In this document: piece after piece, positions 25,610 through 36,851 of the stretch | Numbering within the stretch: position 1 is the stretch's first letter | Layout: every line of letters begins with the position of its first letter | Position numbers and translations under genes: made by a program | Notes under the pieces: generated by a model | What the model saw: only the letters and a program-made list of their open reading frames with translations | Told to the model about the DNA's origin: nothing | Database searches by the model: none | Assembly: GCA_020403245.1 (NCBI GenBank) | Contig: JADBYA010000030.1 | Span: 178,187-242,186, forward strand | Source of the DNA: Flavobacterium sp. | GTDB taxonomy: Bacteria > Bacteroidota > Bacteroidia > Flavobacteriales > Flavobacteriaceae | Length of the DNA: 64,000 nt | Direction of reading: 5' to 3'

Positions 25610-26941
25610 ATGATATTCAAGAATGATATAAATTACCGAAAAGAAACATTAGTAAAATTATTGAACTGTGTTAAGAATCATGAACAGGAAATCATAAATG
25701 CACTCTATGATGATTTTAAAAAGCCAGCATTTGAATCTGTAGCAACAGAAACCAGTTTTATTCTTGCTGAATTAAAATATACAATAAAAAATATTCACAA
25801 TTGGGCAAAGCCAAAAATGGTTTTGCCATCCATTTTTAATTTTCCATCAACCGATTATATCTATCAAGAACCTTACGGAAAAGTATTGATAATTGCACCT
25901 TGGAACTACCCCTACCAATTGGCGCTTTCGCCTTTGATTGCAGCTGTAGCAGCAGGAAATCAAGTGGTTTTAAAACCTTCTGAACTAACTCCAAACACTT
26001 CGAGAATTATTTCCAAAATTATTAGTGAAACTTTTAATAAAAACCATGTCACTTGTGTTGAAGGTGGTGTTGATGTTGCTCAAGAATTATTATCACAACG
26101 CTGGGATTATATATTTTTTACAGGAAGTGTTCCTGTTGGTAAAATTGTTGCCAAAGCAGCTGCAACTCATCTAACTCCAGTTACACTAGAACTTGGTGGA
26201 AAAAGTCCTTGCATTGTTGATGAAAGAGCCAATATACAATTGGCTGCCAAAAGAATAGTGTGGGGAAAATTCCTCAACGCAGGTCAAACCTGTATTGCTC
26301 CCGATTATTTGCTGGTTCATCAAAATGTAAAGGAAAAATTGATTGAAAATTTAAAAATAGAAATCACTAACGGCTATGGTGAAAATCCTGAAACTTCAAA
26401 AGATTTTGCTCGCATTGTCAATCAGAAAAATTGGACCCGATTAGTTGCAATGTTGGAAAATGAGACAATTCTATTAGGGGGAAAAGCTTCAATTGAAGAT
26501 TGTTATATTGCACCTAGTCTTGTAGACGAGCCAAGTTTGGATAGTTTAGTAATGCAAAATGAAATTTTCGGGCCAATACTTCCTGTTTTAAGCTATAAAA
26601 CAGAAGAGGATTTGGATAAAATTATTTCTAAATATGAGAAACCATTATCGTTGTATATTTTTAGTGAAAATAAATCATTTGCAAAAAGAATTGTTCAAAA
26701 CTATTCTTTTGGTGGAGGTTGTATTAACGATACTTTAATTCATTTTACCAATAAACGATTGCCTTTTGGCGGTGTAGGTCACAGTGGTATTGGGGCTTAT
26801 CATGGAAAATTTAGTTTTGCTGTTTTTTCACATCATAAGTCAGTTGTAAAAAAAGGAAATTGGCTTGATTTACCTACACGATATGCTCCATATAATGGGA
26901 AATTAGAAACTATTAAACGTTTATTAAAATGGTTTTCATAA
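25610..26941 (+). CDS. NAD(P)-dependent aldehyde dehydrogenase, class 3-like
   Basis: 443 residues, the short form without N-terminal extension, as in class 3 aldehyde dehydrogenases. Catalytic Glu194 lies in LELGGKSP and nucleophile Cys228 in NAGQTCIAPDY. The NAD-binding motif FTGSVPVG and substrate-channel PWNYPYQLALSPL are clear. The C-terminus is hydrophilic, without a membrane tail. Likely oxidises fatty or aromatic aldehydes; the precise substrate is unknown. No operon partner is evident. Confidence 0.93.
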   Translation: MIFKNDINYRKETLVKLLNCVKNHEQEIINALYDDFKKPAFESVATETSFILAELKYTIKNIHNWAKPKMVLPSIFNFPSTDYIYQEPYGKVLIIAPWNYPYQLALSPLIAAVAAGNQVVLKPSELTPNTSRIISKIISETFNKNHVTCVEGGVDVAQELLSQRWDYIFFTGSVPVGKIVAKAAATHLTPVTLELGGKSPCIVDERANIQLAAKRIVWGKFLNAGQTCIAPDYLLVHQNVKEKLIENLKIEITNGYGENPETSKDFARIVNQKNWTRLVAMLENETILLGGKASIEDCYIAPSLVDEPSLDSLVMQNEIFGPILPVLSYKTEEDLDKIISKYEKPLSLYIFSENKSFAKRIVQNYSFGGGCINDTLIHFTNKRLPFGGVGHSGIGAYHGKFSFAVFSHHKSVVKKGNWLDLPTRYAPYNGKLETIKRLLKWFS

Positions 26942-27041
26942 AAAATAATTTGTTTATCTGTTTATAATACATATTTTTTATATTTTTAACGTATTGATTT
27001 TAATTACCTAATCTAATTAACCTAACTTTATTTCTTTAATA

Positions 27042-30000
27042 TTGAATAAATTACTTTCTATTGATAGTACCAATAATACCGTTGTAATTATATTATTAAT
27101 GACGGTCATATTATTACTTTGTTTGGCAATATGGAGAACTTTTCAAAAAAAACTACCGTTAAATCTTGAATATACAGAATTTAAACCTAAAGATGATCCA
27201 TTTAGGATATATTTCCTTTTTTTTGGAATTACAATTCCGTTAATTCATACTCTGTTAATAGTTTTTGATATTCCATCACATAATTATTTAGTCAGTAATT
27301 ATTTTTTTGGTGGTATAGCTCTTTTATTCTATTTTTTAGGGTATAGCAACCCTTTTTTTTATAAGAATCTCAACAAAATTTTTACAATTTTCTATTTTAT
27401 TTATTTCACATTCATTTCATATATTGTCTTTTTTAACCCCTTTGAAATAGTTACGTTTCTAACATTAATTGTACTCTTTTTTATTTCCTATTTTGTCATC
27501 GAAAGCAATAATTACTACTGGATTTTTGTAGTTTCTATTTTTATTTTACTTGCTGTTTTTTATCAATTAGATTGTATCGAAAGCAAATATATTATTATAA
27601 TGGCAGGAGCTTTTATTGCTATAATTGCCTTTCACATATCAAGATATTTAGCAAATGTGGATATTCGAAATAAATTTATTTTTTCTAGAATCATAGTTAA
27701 TAATGGAAATTCTTTGATATTAACTACTAATAAAAAAGGAGAAGTAACATTTTGCAGCGAGTCAATCAAGGATATTTTAGGATATGAAGTTGAAGAGGTT
27801 TTAGGTATGGGATATTGGAATTTAACAAAAGACACTGAGTTTAACTCAGAGACTTTTCAAGATAGTTTTATTGATGATAGATTATATGTTAGAAAATTAA
27901 AGTGCAAAAATGGCGATTATAAATACATCCAATGGAAAGACAAAAAATATTCTGATGACATTTTAATAGGTATAGGTCAAGATGTAACCGAACAAATTAA
28001 TGTTAAAGACCAATACAGAAATCTAATAGAATCGGCAGCCGATTTAATTTATGAAATAGATTTGAATGCTAAATTGTCTTATGTTAATCAATTTGTAGAA
28101 AATACACTTGGTATACCTAAGGAAGAAATACTAAAAAAACCGTTTTATAAATTTATTGGGGAAGAATATTTAGAATATGTCATTGATTTTTATAAAGATG
28201 GCCCTGACGAAAATAATAAATTTGGTGACTTAGTTTTTCCATTAGTAAGAAAAGATGGTGAACTAGTTTGGGTGTCACAAAAAATAACCTATAAAAAAAA
28301 TAAAAACGATGAAATCATCGGATATTCGGCAATTGCTAGAGACATTACTTTAATAAAAAAACTAGAACTAGAGCATTATAATAGGAGTAAAAAGGTAAGA
28401 ATACATAACGAAACTTTAAAAAAATTAACTTCATTAAGCTATTCAAACCAAGATACTTTCAATGGAATACTAAAAAACATTCTAAAAGCTGCTGGAAAAA
28501 ATTGCTCTATTGACAGAATTAGCTATTGGTCTTATAATAATGAGGGGTTGCATTGTGAAAGCATCTACTATTTTCAAAATGATCGTTTCGAAAAAAACTA
28601 TTTCATTGAAAAAGATAAATATCCAATCTACTACAATAGTTTAGAAAATGGATTGCAAATTGTAGCTTCAAATGTTTATAACAACACTATAACTCAAGAA
28701 CTATGTTTTGATTATTTTCCAAAAAACAATATAAAATCACTACTCGACACACCAATATTTATCAATGGAAAAATTATCGGCATTTTATGTTTTGAAAAAG
28801 TAGAAAAAATTGTAGAATGGGATAATGAAGATATTAATTTTGCTCGTTCACTAGCCGATCTTATTGCTATAGCAATTGAATCACAAATGCGAATAGAATC
28901 CGAACAAAAACTTGTTTACAAAAGCGAAGTATTACTAGAAATAACAAAAAACACCGAAAAATTTCTTTTATCAAAAAATACTGATGAAATTTTTGAAGGT
29001 ATTCTTTATGCCATTGGGAATGTTACTCAAGTAGATAAATTATCTTACTTTGAAAAGAGTTCAGATAATAAATTAATAAAAAAACATTGTTGGCTCAAAG
29101 AAATCAATGCAATCACAGATAATATTTCAGTTAACTCAGATATGCCCTTTTCTGAAATTGATGAAGTGATTGATAATTTAAAAAACAACAAACCTTATGC
29201 GGCTATAGTTAGAAAAATTAAAGACAATAAAACAAAACAGTTTTTGTCTAAATTTAAATCAAAATCTATCTTATTTCTTCCAATTTTTTTAAAGAATGAA
29301 TTTTATGGTGTGATAGTATTTTTTGTAGAAAATACAGAACGTGAATGGACTAGTGACGAAATAAATACACTTGAAAACCTCACTAAAAATATTTCTCATG
29401 CCATAGAACGCAATATTAATGAAGCTATAATTCAAGAAAGCGAAGAAAAATTTAGACTCCTTGCCAACAATATACCTGGCACCGTTCATCTCTCTAAGTA
29501 TGATGAAAAATGGACAAAAATTTATCTAAACGATGAAATCGAAAAACTAACGGGTTACCCCAAAGAAGACTTTCTACAAAACAAAATTTACTTTATAGAC
29601 CTAGTACATGAACAAGACTTGAAAATTGCACAAAACACTGTGGAAGAATTATTCAAAGAAAAAAAGAAAATTCATTTCATATACAGAATAGTTCATAAAA
29701 ATGGTAATTCCATTTGGGTAGAAGAGTTCGGTGAACCAATTTTAAAAAATGATAAAATAGAATACATTGTTGGAATTTTTATTGATATTACACAAAGAAT
29801 AGAGGCAGAAGAAGCAATTAAAGCAAAAAACTATGCAGAAGCAGCCAATATTGCTAAATCAGAATTTCTTGCTAATATGAGCCATGAAATAAGAACTCCG
29901 TTGAATGGTATTATTGGATTTACCCAACTATTGATGAATACAAATCTGCAAGATATTCAAAAAAAATATATGGACACCATCAATCAATCAGCAAACGCAT

Positions 30001-30992
30001 TGATGGAAGTAATCAATAATATTTTAGATTTTTCTAAAATAGAATCAGGAAAACTAGAACTAAATATCGAAAAGTATAAAGTAACCGATTTAACAAATCA
30101 AGTAATCGATTTAATTCAATATGAAGCAAATTTGAAAAATCTTCAATTAAATTTAAGTATTGAAGAAAATGTTCCAAAATACATTTGGGTTGACTATATT
30201 CGATTAAAACAAATTTTAATCAATCTATTAAGCAATGCTGTAAAATTTACAGAAAAAGGTACAGTAAGTTTATCAATTTCTGTTTTTGAAGAAGTAAATG
30301 AAGAATCGATAGAATTGAAATTTTCTCTTAAAGATACTGGTATAGGCATTAAAAAAAACAATCAGTTAAAAATATTTGAAGCTTTCTCACAAGAAGACAA
30401 TACTACTTCTAAAAAGTTTGGAGGAACGGGTCTAGGCCTTTCTATTTCAAATCAATTATTGGGATTAATGAATAGTCAATTAGAGCTAAACAGTGAAGTG
30501 AATAAAGGAAGTGAATTCAGTTTCATTCTTAAAGTAAAATATTCTAATGAAACAACAAACTTAGATACTAAAAAAGACAAAGCAATTACTAAAAACAGTA
30601 TACTAACGAATGATAAATTAATTATTTTTATTGTCGAGGACAATAAAATTAATATGCTTTTAGCGAAAACATTAATAAAAAACATTGTGCCTAATGCGCA
30701 AATATTTGAGCTCGAAAACGGAGAAGTTGCTTTAGAAAAAGTAAAAACAATCCTACCTGATTTGATTTTGATGGACATTCAAATGCCAATAATGAATGGC
30801 TACGATGCGACTGTTGAAATTAGAAAACTACCAAATACAAAACACATTCCAATTATAGCACTCACGGCTGGAACTGTAAAAGGTGAGAAAGAAAAATGTA
30901 TAGAATATGGAATGAATGACTATATTCCAAAACCTATTGACAAAGAGTTGTTAAAAAGAATAATTGAAGAAAAATTACTTCCAAAAAAATAA
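27042..30992 (+). CDS. Hybrid sensor histidine kinase (TM-PAS-PAS-GAF-GAF-PAS-HisKA-HATPase-REC)
   Basis: 1316 residues, starting at a TTG (27042); the first in-frame ATG is residue 20, inside the first membrane helix. About six hydrophobic segments span 15-200. Then PAS about 215-320 and 325-440, GAF-like about 460-620 and 640-790, PAS about 800-925, HisKA with phospho-acceptor His948 ([10 protein letters not shown]), HATPase ([16 protein letters not shown]) and a receiver at about 1190-1312 with Asp1245 (LMDIQMP). No response regulator or output domain is adjacent, so the downstream partner is unknown. Confidence 0.9.
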   Translation: MNKLLSIDSTNNTVVIILLMTVILLLCLAIWRTFQKKLPLNLEYTEFKPKDDPFRIYFLFFGITIPLIHTLLIVFDIPSHNYLVSNYFFGGIALLFYFLGYSNPFFYKNLNKIFTIFYFIYFTFISYIVFFNPFEIVTFLTLIVLFFISYFVIESNNYYWIFVVSIFILLAVFYQLDCIESKYIIIMAGAFIAIIAFHISRYLANVDIRNKFIFSRIIVNNGNSLILTTNKKGEVTFCSESIKDILGYEVEEVLGMGYWNLTKDTEFNSETFQDSFIDDRLYVRKLKCKNGDYKYIQWKDKKYSDDILIGIGQDVTEQINVKDQYRNLIESAADLIYEIDLNAKLSYVNQFVENTLGIPKEEILKKPFYKFIGEEYLEYVIDFYKDGPDENNKFGDLVFPLVRKDGELVWVSQKITYKKNKNDEIIGYSAIARDITLIKKLELEHYNRSKKVRIHNETLKKLTSLSYSNQDTFNGILKNILKAAGKNCSIDRISYWSYNNEGLHCESIYYFQNDRFEKNYFIEKDKYPIYYNSLENGLQIVASNVYNNTITQELCFDYFPKNNIKSLLDTPIFINGKIIGILCFEKVEKIVEWDNEDINFARSLADLIAIAIESQMRIESEQKLVYKSEVLLEITKNTEKFLLSKNTDEIFEGILYAIGNVTQVDKLSYFEKSSDNKLIKKHCWLKEINAITDNISVNSDMPFSEIDEVIDNLKNNKPYAAIVRKIKDNKTKQFLSKFKSKSILFLPIFLKNEFYGVIVFFVENTEREWTSDEINTLENLTKNISHAIERNINEAIIQESEEKFRLLANNIPGTVHLSKYDEKWTKIYLNDEIEKLTGYPKEDFLQNKIYFIDLVHEQDLKIAQNTVEELFKEKKKIHFIYRIVHKNGNSIWVEEFGEPILKNDKIEYIVGIFIDITQRIEAEEAIKAKNYAEAANIAKSEFLANMSHEIRTPLNGIIGFTQLLMNTNLQDIQKKYMDTINQSANALMEVINNILDFSKIESGKLELNIEKYKVTDLTNQVIDLIQYEANLKNLQLNLSIEENVPKYIWVDYIRLKQILINLLSNAVKFTEKGTVSLSISVFEEVNEESIELKFSLKDTGIGIKKNNQLKIFEAFSQEDNTTSKKFGGTGLGLSISNQLLGLMNSQLELNSEVNKGSEFSFILKVKYSNETTNLDTKKDKAITKNSILTNDKLIIFIVEDNKINMLLAKTLIKNIVPNAQIFELENGEVALEKVKTILPDLILMDIQMPIMNGYDATVEIRKLPNTKHIPIIALTAGTVKGEKEKCIEYGMNDYIPKPIDKELLKRIIEEKLLPKK

Positions 30993-31000
30993 AAAAAATC

Positions 31001-31858
31001 ATGAAATGGGATAAAAAAGAAAGCGGCAATTTTGAAGACAGAAGAGGAATGTCCGGTGGTGGAAAAGCCCTACTAGGCGGAGGCGCTATCGGAATTATCA
31101 TTCTAATATTAAACATGTTTGGCGGCGAAACAGGCCAAACAATTGGAAACATTTTAGAGCAAACACAAGGTTCTCAAACCCAAAGTGAACAAACTCAAAC
31201 CAGAGAATTATCTGCCGAAGAAAAAGAATTGGGTAATTTTTCGGAAGCATGTTTTGCATACAATAATGAAACTTGGGCAAAAATTTTTGAAGAAAATAAT
31301 AAGCAATATCAAGAACCAGGAATGGTGCTATTTGACGATGGAGTAAATACTGCTTGCGGAAGCGCAACCTCAGCTTCAGGCCCTTTTTATTGCCCTGGGG
31401 ATAAAAAAGTGTACATGGATTTACGCTTTTTTGAAGAACTTAAAACACGTTTTGGTGCAGAAGGTGGCGACTTTGCCATTGCCTACGTCATTGCACACGA
31501 AATGGGACATCATTTGCAAACTTTACTAGGAACTTCTGCAAAAATGCGCCAATTACAACAAGGTAAAAGCGAAGCTGAAGCCAATAAACTCTCTGTTTGT
31601 TTAGAATTGCAAGCCGATTTTTATGCAGGAGTTTGGGCACATTATAATAAAAACCTCTTAGAAGCAGGCGATATCGAAGAAGCTCTGAGTGCTGCCAATG
31701 CTGTTGGAGATGATGCTATTCAAAGTAAAATGCAAGGACGAGTTAATCAAGAATCGTTTACTCATGGCTCGTCCGAACAAAGAATGGAATGGTTTATGAA
31801 AGGATACAAAACAGGCGATATTAGGCAAGGCGATACTTTTTCTGCTCTGTTAAATTAG
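31001..31858 (+). CDS. YpfJ-like neutral zinc metallopeptidase
   Basis: 285 residues. N-terminal KKESGNFEDRRG is the usual YpfJ opening, followed by one membrane helix (about 28-42, GGGAIGIIILILNMF). A Gln/Thr-rich linker separates it from a periplasmic peptidase domain. The zinc-binding motif HEMGH is at 166-170, with ELQADFYAG further on as the likely third ligand region. Substrate unknown. It starts eight bases after the kinase stop, so the two may be cotranscribed. Confidence 0.88.
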   Translation: MKWDKKESGNFEDRRGMSGGGKALLGGGAIGIIILILNMFGGETGQTIGNILEQTQGSQTQSEQTQTRELSAEEKELGNFSEACFAYNNETWAKIFEENNKQYQEPGMVLFDDGVNTACGSATSASGPFYCPGDKKVYMDLRFFEELKTRFGAEGGDFAIAYVIAHEMGHHLQTLLGTSAKMRQLQQGKSEAEANKLSVCLELQADFYAGVWAHYNKNLLEAGDIEEALSAANAVGDDAIQSKMQGRVNQESFTHGSSEQRMEWFMKGYKTGDIRQGDTFSALLN

Positions 31859-31921
31859 AAACCAATCCAGCTATCCGTTTCAAGAAACCACACTATAACC
31901 ACATTTTTATATCAACAAAAG

Positions 31922-31948
31922 GAGCTTCTTAACAGTCGCTCTTTTTTT
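31922..31948 (+). terminator. Weak terminator candidate after the metallopeptidase gene
   Basis: GAGC pairs with GCTC over a 12-base loop, followed by a run of seven T. The stem is short, so support is limited. Confidence 0.35.
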
Positions 31949-31956
31949 GATTAAAA

Positions 31957-32044
31957 AGTAGTGGTGCTACTGCGGTTTGCTTTCCACTACTATCTGGGTT
32001 ATAACCCCATTGCTTTACAAACTGAAAACTGAGACTTGAAAACT
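31957..32044. repeat. Degenerate repeat cluster before the yifB stop
   Basis: AGTAGTGG (31957-31964) is complementary to CCACTACT (31984-31991). The stretch CTTTCCACTACTATCTGGG resembles the reverse complement of the AGCCC-type end of the dispersed element. From 32019 to 32044 the word ACTGAAAACT/ACTTGAAAACT is repeated. Likely a decayed copy; weak. Confidence 0.35.
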
Positions 32045-32050
32045 AAAAAA

Positions 32051-33586
32051 TTACCCCAACCATCCATCTCTATCCAAACTTCGATACTGTATGGCTTCAG
32101 CAATGTGACTGGGATTTACCCTTTCCGATTGTTCTAAATCGGCAATGGTTCTGGAAACTTTTAGAATTCTGTCATACGCTCTTGCTGATAGATTTAACCG
32201 TTCCATAGCCGTTTTTAAGAGTTGCAGTGAAGTATCATCCAAAGCGCAATATTCCCTAATTTGTTTGGTGCTCATTTGCGCATTGTAATGAATGTTGTCA
32301 AACAACTCAAACCGCTGCGACTGAATTTCTCTAGCTTTGGTAACTCGTTCTCTAATGGCAACACTACTTTCCGCCGGACGCGTTTCAGTCAATTTTTCAA
32401 ATGGCACTGGTGTTACTTCAATATGAATATCAATTCGGTCCAACAATGGCCCCGAAATTTTACTCAAATACCGTTGCATCTCAGCTGGTGATGAACTTAC
32501 AGGCGCATCAGGATCGTTAAAATAACCCCCTGGACTTGGGTTCATACTGGCTACCAACATAAAAGAAGACGGATACGTAATCGTAAATTTTGCTCTAGAA
32601 ATTGTAACTTCTCTGTCTTCCAAAGGTTGACGCATGACTTCGAGAACTTCACGCTTAAATTCGGGCAATTCATCCAAAAATAAAACGCCGTTGTGTGCTA
32701 AGGATATTTCACCTGGTTGAGGATAACTTCCGCCACCAACAAGTGAAACCGAACTGGCAGTATGATGTGGACTTCGAAAAGGTCGTTGGTTCATTAATCC
32801 GGCATCTTTAATTTTCCCTGCCACACTATGAATTTTGGTAGTTTCCAAAGCTTCTTTCAACGTCATGGGCGGCAAAATACTAGGCAATCGTTTGGCAAGC
32901 ATGGTTTTTCCTGAACCTGGCGGTCCAATTAAAATAATATTATGCCCACCAGCAGCGGCAATTTCCATACAACGCTTAATACTTTCTTGTCCTTTAACAT
33001 CGGCAAAATCAAATTCTGGAAAATCTAAAGTTTTATAAAACTCGTCTCTTGTGTTAATTACAGTTGGCTCAAGCGTTTCTTTTCCTTCAAAAAAATCAAT
33101 AACCTGGGTCACGTTCTCTATTCCATAAACATCTAAACCAGAAACAATAGCAGCTTCTTTTACATTCTGAATGGGTAGAAAAAACCCTTTAAAACCTTCT
33201 TCTTTCGCTTTAATGGCGATAGACAGCGCACCTTTTATAGGTTGCAAACCACCATCGAGAGACAATTCTCCCATGATGATGTATTTCTCAACCTCATGCG
33301 CTTTTATTTGTCCGGAAGCAGCTAAAATTCCAATAGCCAAAGTCAAATCATAAGCCGAACCTTCTTTGCGCAAATCGGCAGGCGCCATGTTGATCGTGAT
33401 TTTCTTTACGGGGAGATTATAGCCATTATTCTTTAACGCTGCTGCAATACGATAACTACTTTCTTTAATGGCATTATCGGGCAAACCAACCAAATGATAT
33501 CCAACCCCTTTATCAATATTAACTTCAACCGTAATTGTGGTGGCTTCCACTCCAAAAACAGCACTTCCAAAAACTTTTACTAACAT
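32051..33586 (-). CDS. comM: YifB/ComM-family Mg-chelatase-like AAA+ ATPase
   Basis: 511 residues. N-terminal Lon-protease-like fold (about 1-170, [14 protein letters not shown]), then a Mg-chelatase AAA+ domain with Walker A GPPGSGKT (221-228) and LFLDELPEF, and a C-terminal Mg_chelatase_C helical domain. ComM helicases promote branch migration during natural transformation in other bacteria; here the same role is inferred. The patatin gene lies 35 bp upstream on the same strand. Confidence 0.93.
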   Translation of the reverse strand: MLVKVFGSAVFGVEATTITVEVNIDKGVGYHLVGLPDNAIKESSYRIAAALKNNGYNLPVKKITINMAPADLRKEGSAYDLTLAIGILAASGQIKAHEVEKYIIMGELSLDGGLQPIKGALSIAIKAKEEGFKGFFLPIQNVKEAAIVSGLDVYGIENVTQVIDFFEGKETLEPTVINTRDEFYKTLDFPEFDFADVKGQESIKRCMEIAAAGGHNIILIGPPGSGKTMLAKRLPSILPPMTLKEALETTKIHSVAGKIKDAGLMNQRPFRSPHHTASSVSLVGGGSYPQPGEISLAHNGVLFLDELPEFKREVLEVMRQPLEDREVTISRAKFTITYPSSFMLVASMNPSPGGYFNDPDAPVSSSPAEMQRYLSKISGPLLDRIDIHIEVTPVPFEKLTETRPAESSVAIRERVTKAREIQSQRFELFDNIHYNAQMSTKQIREYCALDDTSLQLLKTAMERLNLSARAYDRILKVSRTIADLEQSERVNPSHIAEAIQYRSLDRDGWLG

Positions 33587-33621
33587 GGCTTTTACTTTAA
33601 GATAATAAAAGTAATAAAAAT

Positions 33622-34527
33622 TTACTGTAAATTATCACTCATTAATTCACTTTTGTTTTTGGCATAATCATATCCCTTATGCCACCAATCTTTCATTTTT
33701 TCTTTGTTGAAAATCAATGCATTGTCAGTAAGTTGCGTTGGTGTATAATATAAATTGAGTTTTACATTTTTATTTTTTGCAGCTAATTTTCCAATCGTGA
33801 TGTTATGCTTTTCTACCTGAATAAGCAAAGTTTGAAACAAATCGATCATTAATGAAAATGGATTTTTACCAATTTTTCTTGGTTGCATTTGCACTTCAGT
33901 TTCAAGAATAATGACATCAACTTCAGTCGCGCCTCGTTGAATTGCTTCTCGAATGGGAACCAAACTCGAAAAACCACCATCTCCATAATCATATCCGTTT
34001 TTTGAAACCAAACTCATGAACGGAATATAATTGCAGGAAATCCAAATCCATTCACAAAATTCATCGTAATCATAATCGTCAATCGATTTATATTCTACTT
34101 CGTTTTTTGAGAGGTTGGTAACCGTTACAATTACATCGCAAGCCGACGATCTAAGATCATCATACTCTTGTTTAGTGAAATTCTCTTTGATATAGTGTAA
34201 TAATTTATGGCTTTCTCCAAAAGTGCGTTTTCCATTCAAAAATTGTTTGAGTACATTCCAATGATTTATAGAAACTACTTCATTTTCTGTGTTTATATTT
34301 TTTACAACAAATGGGCTGATATCAAAAATACTTCGCATATTGACATTGGAATAAATATCATAAATCTTTTGTACTTTACCCAAAGCCAAATGTGGAATAA
34401 GCAAACTGCCTGTCGAACTTCCTATAAGAATATCATATTCACAGCCGTTTTCTTGCATCAAATACTGAGCAACTCCGCCACCAAATGCGCCTTTACTTCC
34501 TCCGCCAGAAATTACTAAAGCTCTCAT
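33622..34527 (-). CDS. Patatin-like phospholipase (RssA/YchK-type)
   Basis: 301 residues, cytoplasmic serine esterase with a Ser-Asp dyad. The oxyanion motif [11 protein letters not shown] is at 8-18, the nucleophile Ser38 in GSSTG (36-40), and Asp183 in YGDGG. The gene overlaps the upstream aminopeptidase by four bases (ATGA), so the two are translationally coupled. Lipid substrate unknown. Confidence 0.9.
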   Translation of the reverse strand: MRALVISGGGSKGAFGGGVAQYLMQENGCEYDILIGSSTGSLLIPHLALGKVQKIYDIYSNVNMRSIFDISPFVVKNINTENEVVSINHWNVLKQFLNGKRTFGESHKLLHYIKENFTKQEYDDLRSSACDVIVTVTNLSKNEVEYKSIDDYDYDEFCEWIWISCNYIPFMSLVSKNGYDYGDGGFSSLVPIREAIQRGATEVDVIILETEVQMQPRKIGKNPFSLMIDLFQTLLIQVEKHNITIGKLAAKNKNVKLNLYYTPTQLTDNALIFNKEKMKDWWHKGYDYAKNKSELMSDNLQ

Positions 34528-36650
34528 GGTTTTTCGTCTAATAATCGTTGTAATTGTACTTTTTCATTCCCTTTGAGTTCAGGTAATAATAACTCAAATA
34601 ACCTTCTGAAATTATCTTTAGGCAATAATTCTCTAATTTTATCACGACCAAATTTACTAAACTGCCATTTATAATGTGTGGTTGCATTTACTAAATTTTT
34701 CAATACAGTAGTGTCCTTATCATTAATAGTCAAAGCATTAATAATAGCATTTTGGCGAACGGATGTTTCATTTTTTGACGAAGTAAGTGCCACTAATTCA
34801 TCGTAATATTTTGCATTCTCTTCACTTTCTAAATCCGAAAAAAGTACAGAAAACGTTATAAATAAAATACGCAAACTTTTGTCATTGCCTCCTATCCAAT
34901 TTTGGGCTTTTGCTAAGTAATCTTTTCTGCTTTCGGGAAAATTTTTCCACAATTTCATAAAAGCTATTTCTTTAGTATCGTATGAGTTATCCTCTAAAAG
35001 TGTTTCGTAATTTGACTTGAATTCTATTGGAATTTCAGTAGTAAATTCAGCAACAGCTTGTCTCACTTTAATGTCTTTGGTTTGTAAAGCTAAAGCCAAT
35101 AATTCCTTTTTTTGGTTATAAGGAATGTCCTTTATTTGGTATAAAACCTCGGTTTTCACTGGATAAAAAACAGTAGATTTTAAAATCTCTGCATATATTT
35201 CTTTGTTCGCTTCAAATGTTTTTTTGCGAAGTTGCTGTGTATCAAAAAGTGTTTGTAAAAATTGATTTTTTTTCAACAATTCATTCGCCACCTCTGTTTG
35301 AAATATAAAATCTTCTAACCATTTTTTTTTGAAATTATTTGTATCAAAAGATGGTGCTATCTTTTTTATTTCTGCTAAAAAATCATCAGTTTCAACGTTT
35401 TTGAACTGGTATTTTTTCAAATAATTCTGAACTGCTTTTTGAAACAGCTTCGCTCCTATTTTTTCTCTCATAAAATGCAACGCCCAAGCACCTTTTTGGT
35501 AAAACGATAACGAACTTGCTTTTTCATTCATCACCGGAATAGTATCTGTTTTAGCAGCATTCCTGAGTTGCAATGAAGTTCGATACAACTGATGATAAAA
35601 ATAATCATCACCAAAAAGGTGTCGCTCGGCTAACAAGGCATAATAGGTAGCAAATCCTTCTTGTAGCCAATGATGCTTCCCCGATTTTGCAGTAATCAAA
35701 TCCCCAAACCATTGATGAGCCAACTCGTGCGCATTCACATTAACATAATTCCGATCTGTAAAACCTATTTCATCAACTACATAATCTTGGGCAAAAAGAG
35801 TACAACTGGTATTCTCCATTCCGGCATAAAGAAAATCTTCTACTGGAATTTGCTTGTATATTTGCCACGGATATTTCACACCAATTTCTTTTTCTAAAAA
35901 ATCAAAAATCTCTTTTGAATAGCGATATGTTGGCTCAAACTTGGCAGTGTCTTTGGGTTGAATAAATAGCTGTATCGGAATTCCTGATTTGGAAGCCACC
36001 ACTTTATTTCTGAAATCGCCGATAGCTATCGCCAATAAATAAGAGCTCATGGGTTTTTGCATTTCATATTTCCATATCTTATTCTCTTTATCAGGAAAAA
36101 CATCTTTCAAAATCCCATTGGCTAAAACAATATATTCTTTATCAAAAGTGATATTCATATTGAAAATAACCTTTTCATTAACATCATCAAAACTCGGAAA
36201 CCAATGACTAGTGTATTTTCCCTGACCTTGTGTCCAAATTTGTCCCTCGACTGCGCTCGGGAGGACATCCTTTTTGTCATTATGATCGCTCCCGGAGTTT
36301 CGAGAGAAGTCGCCATTGAAATACATTGTTTGTTTTGGAAATACCTCAAAATCAAAAATCACTGTATTTTTCCCTTTTTTAAAACCTTCAAAAAGATGTA
36401 ATGTTTTCCCTGAATTCAAAAATTTCACTTCTCTATTGTTAATTTTCACATTGGAAAAAGTCATTTTTATTCCATCAATTTTTATGGTATCAAGGGCTTC
36501 TTTAACTTCAAAAACATATTTCACCGAACCAAAAACTTTCTTAGCCTGAGGATTTATTGAAATATTTCCATAAGCCGTTTTAAAATCTACTTTAGACGTT
36601 TGTTGTCCAAAAGTAAAAACGGTAAAAAGAAGAAAAATAGAAAAGCGCAT
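34524..36650 (-). CDS. M1-family zinc aminopeptidase with unusual in-frame insertion
   Basis: 708 residues, signal peptide about 1-16 (FLLFTVFTFGQQ). The peptidase core has GMEN (YAGMENTSC) and HELAH at 308-312, with the downstream Glu ligand expected in the ALLAERHLFG region. A helical C-terminal half resembles the APN ARM domain. Residues about 115-136 (FSRNSGSDHNDKKDVLPSAV and on) separate MYFNGD from QIWTQGQGKY, which in family members I remember are only a few residues apart. The DNA for this stretch is an imperfect inverted repeat, so it appears to be repeat-derived. Confidence 0.88.
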   Translation of the reverse strand: MRFSIFLLFTVFTFGQQTSKVDFKTAYGNISINPQAKKVFGSVKYVFEVKEALDTIKIDGIKMTFSNVKINNREVKFLNSGKTLHLFEGFKKGKNTVIFDFEVFPKQTMYFNGDFSRNSGSDHNDKKDVLPSAVEGQIWTQGQGKYTSHWFPSFDDVNEKVIFNMNITFDKEYIVLANGILKDVFPDKENKIWKYEMQKPMSSYLLAIAIGDFRNKVVASKSGIPIQLFIQPKDTAKFEPTYRYSKEIFDFLEKEIGVKYPWQIYKQIPVEDFLYAGMENTSCTLFAQDYVVDEIGFTDRNYVNVNAHELAHQWFGDLITAKSGKHHWLQEGFATYYALLAERHLFGDDYFYHQLYRTSLQLRNAAKTDTIPVMNEKASSLSFYQKGAWALHFMREKIGAKLFQKAVQNYLKKYQFKNVETDDFLAEIKKIAPSFDTNNFKKKWLEDFIFQTEVANELLKKNQFLQTLFDTQQLRKKTFEANKEIYAEILKSTVFYPVKTEVLYQIKDIPYNQKKELLALALQTKDIKVRQAVAEFTTEIPIEFKSNYETLLEDNSYDTKEIAFMKLWKNFPESRKDYLAKAQNWIGGNDKSLRILFITFSVLFSDLESEENAKYYDELVALTSSKNETSVRQNAIINALTINDKDTTVLKNLVNATTHYKWQFSKFGRDKIRELLPKDNFRRLFELLLPELKGNEKVQLQRLLDEKP
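36243..36307. repeat. Repeat-derived insertion inside the M1 aminopeptidase gene
   Basis: Outer arms TCCCTCGA (36243-36250) and TCGAGAGA (36300-36307), inner arms CGGGAG (36258-36263) and CTCCCG (36289-36294). The core GTCATTATGATCG and the CTCGACTGCGCTCGG segment resemble intergenic repeats such as the one near 58345. It is GC-rich within an AT-rich gene and stays in frame. Confidence 0.65.
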
Positions 36651-36743
36651 GAGGTTTCATTATTTGATACGAATATAAGCAATTTCAGAATTACAAATTT
36701 TCGAATTTTCGAATTAAAAAACTATCTTCGCTTTAGTAAGAAC

Positions 36744-36832
36744 AAAGAATATAGAATAAAGAATATAGACAAAAAACCTATCTATTTTCTATGCTCTATT
36801 TTCTATGCTCTATTTTCTCTGCCGGTAGGCAG
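36744..36832. repeat. Tandem-word hairpin plus CCTGCC-type mini-palindrome upstream of recG
   Basis: AAAGAATATAG is repeated at 36744-36754 and 36758-36768. It is followed by a 14-bp unit TCTATTTTCTATGC repeated 2.7 times (36781-36818), which is roughly complementary to the first part. A mini-palindrome CTGCC/GGCAG (36819-36832) follows directly. All of it lies in the divergent spacer between the M1 gene and recG. Confidence 0.75.
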
Positions 36833-36851
36833 GTATTTTCTAAAAAACCAA

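Noticed and set aside
36600..36851. 84-codon N-terminal extension of RecG
   Set aside because: The codons come from tandem repeat and reverse-strand M1 sequence; the conserved RecG start is at 36852.
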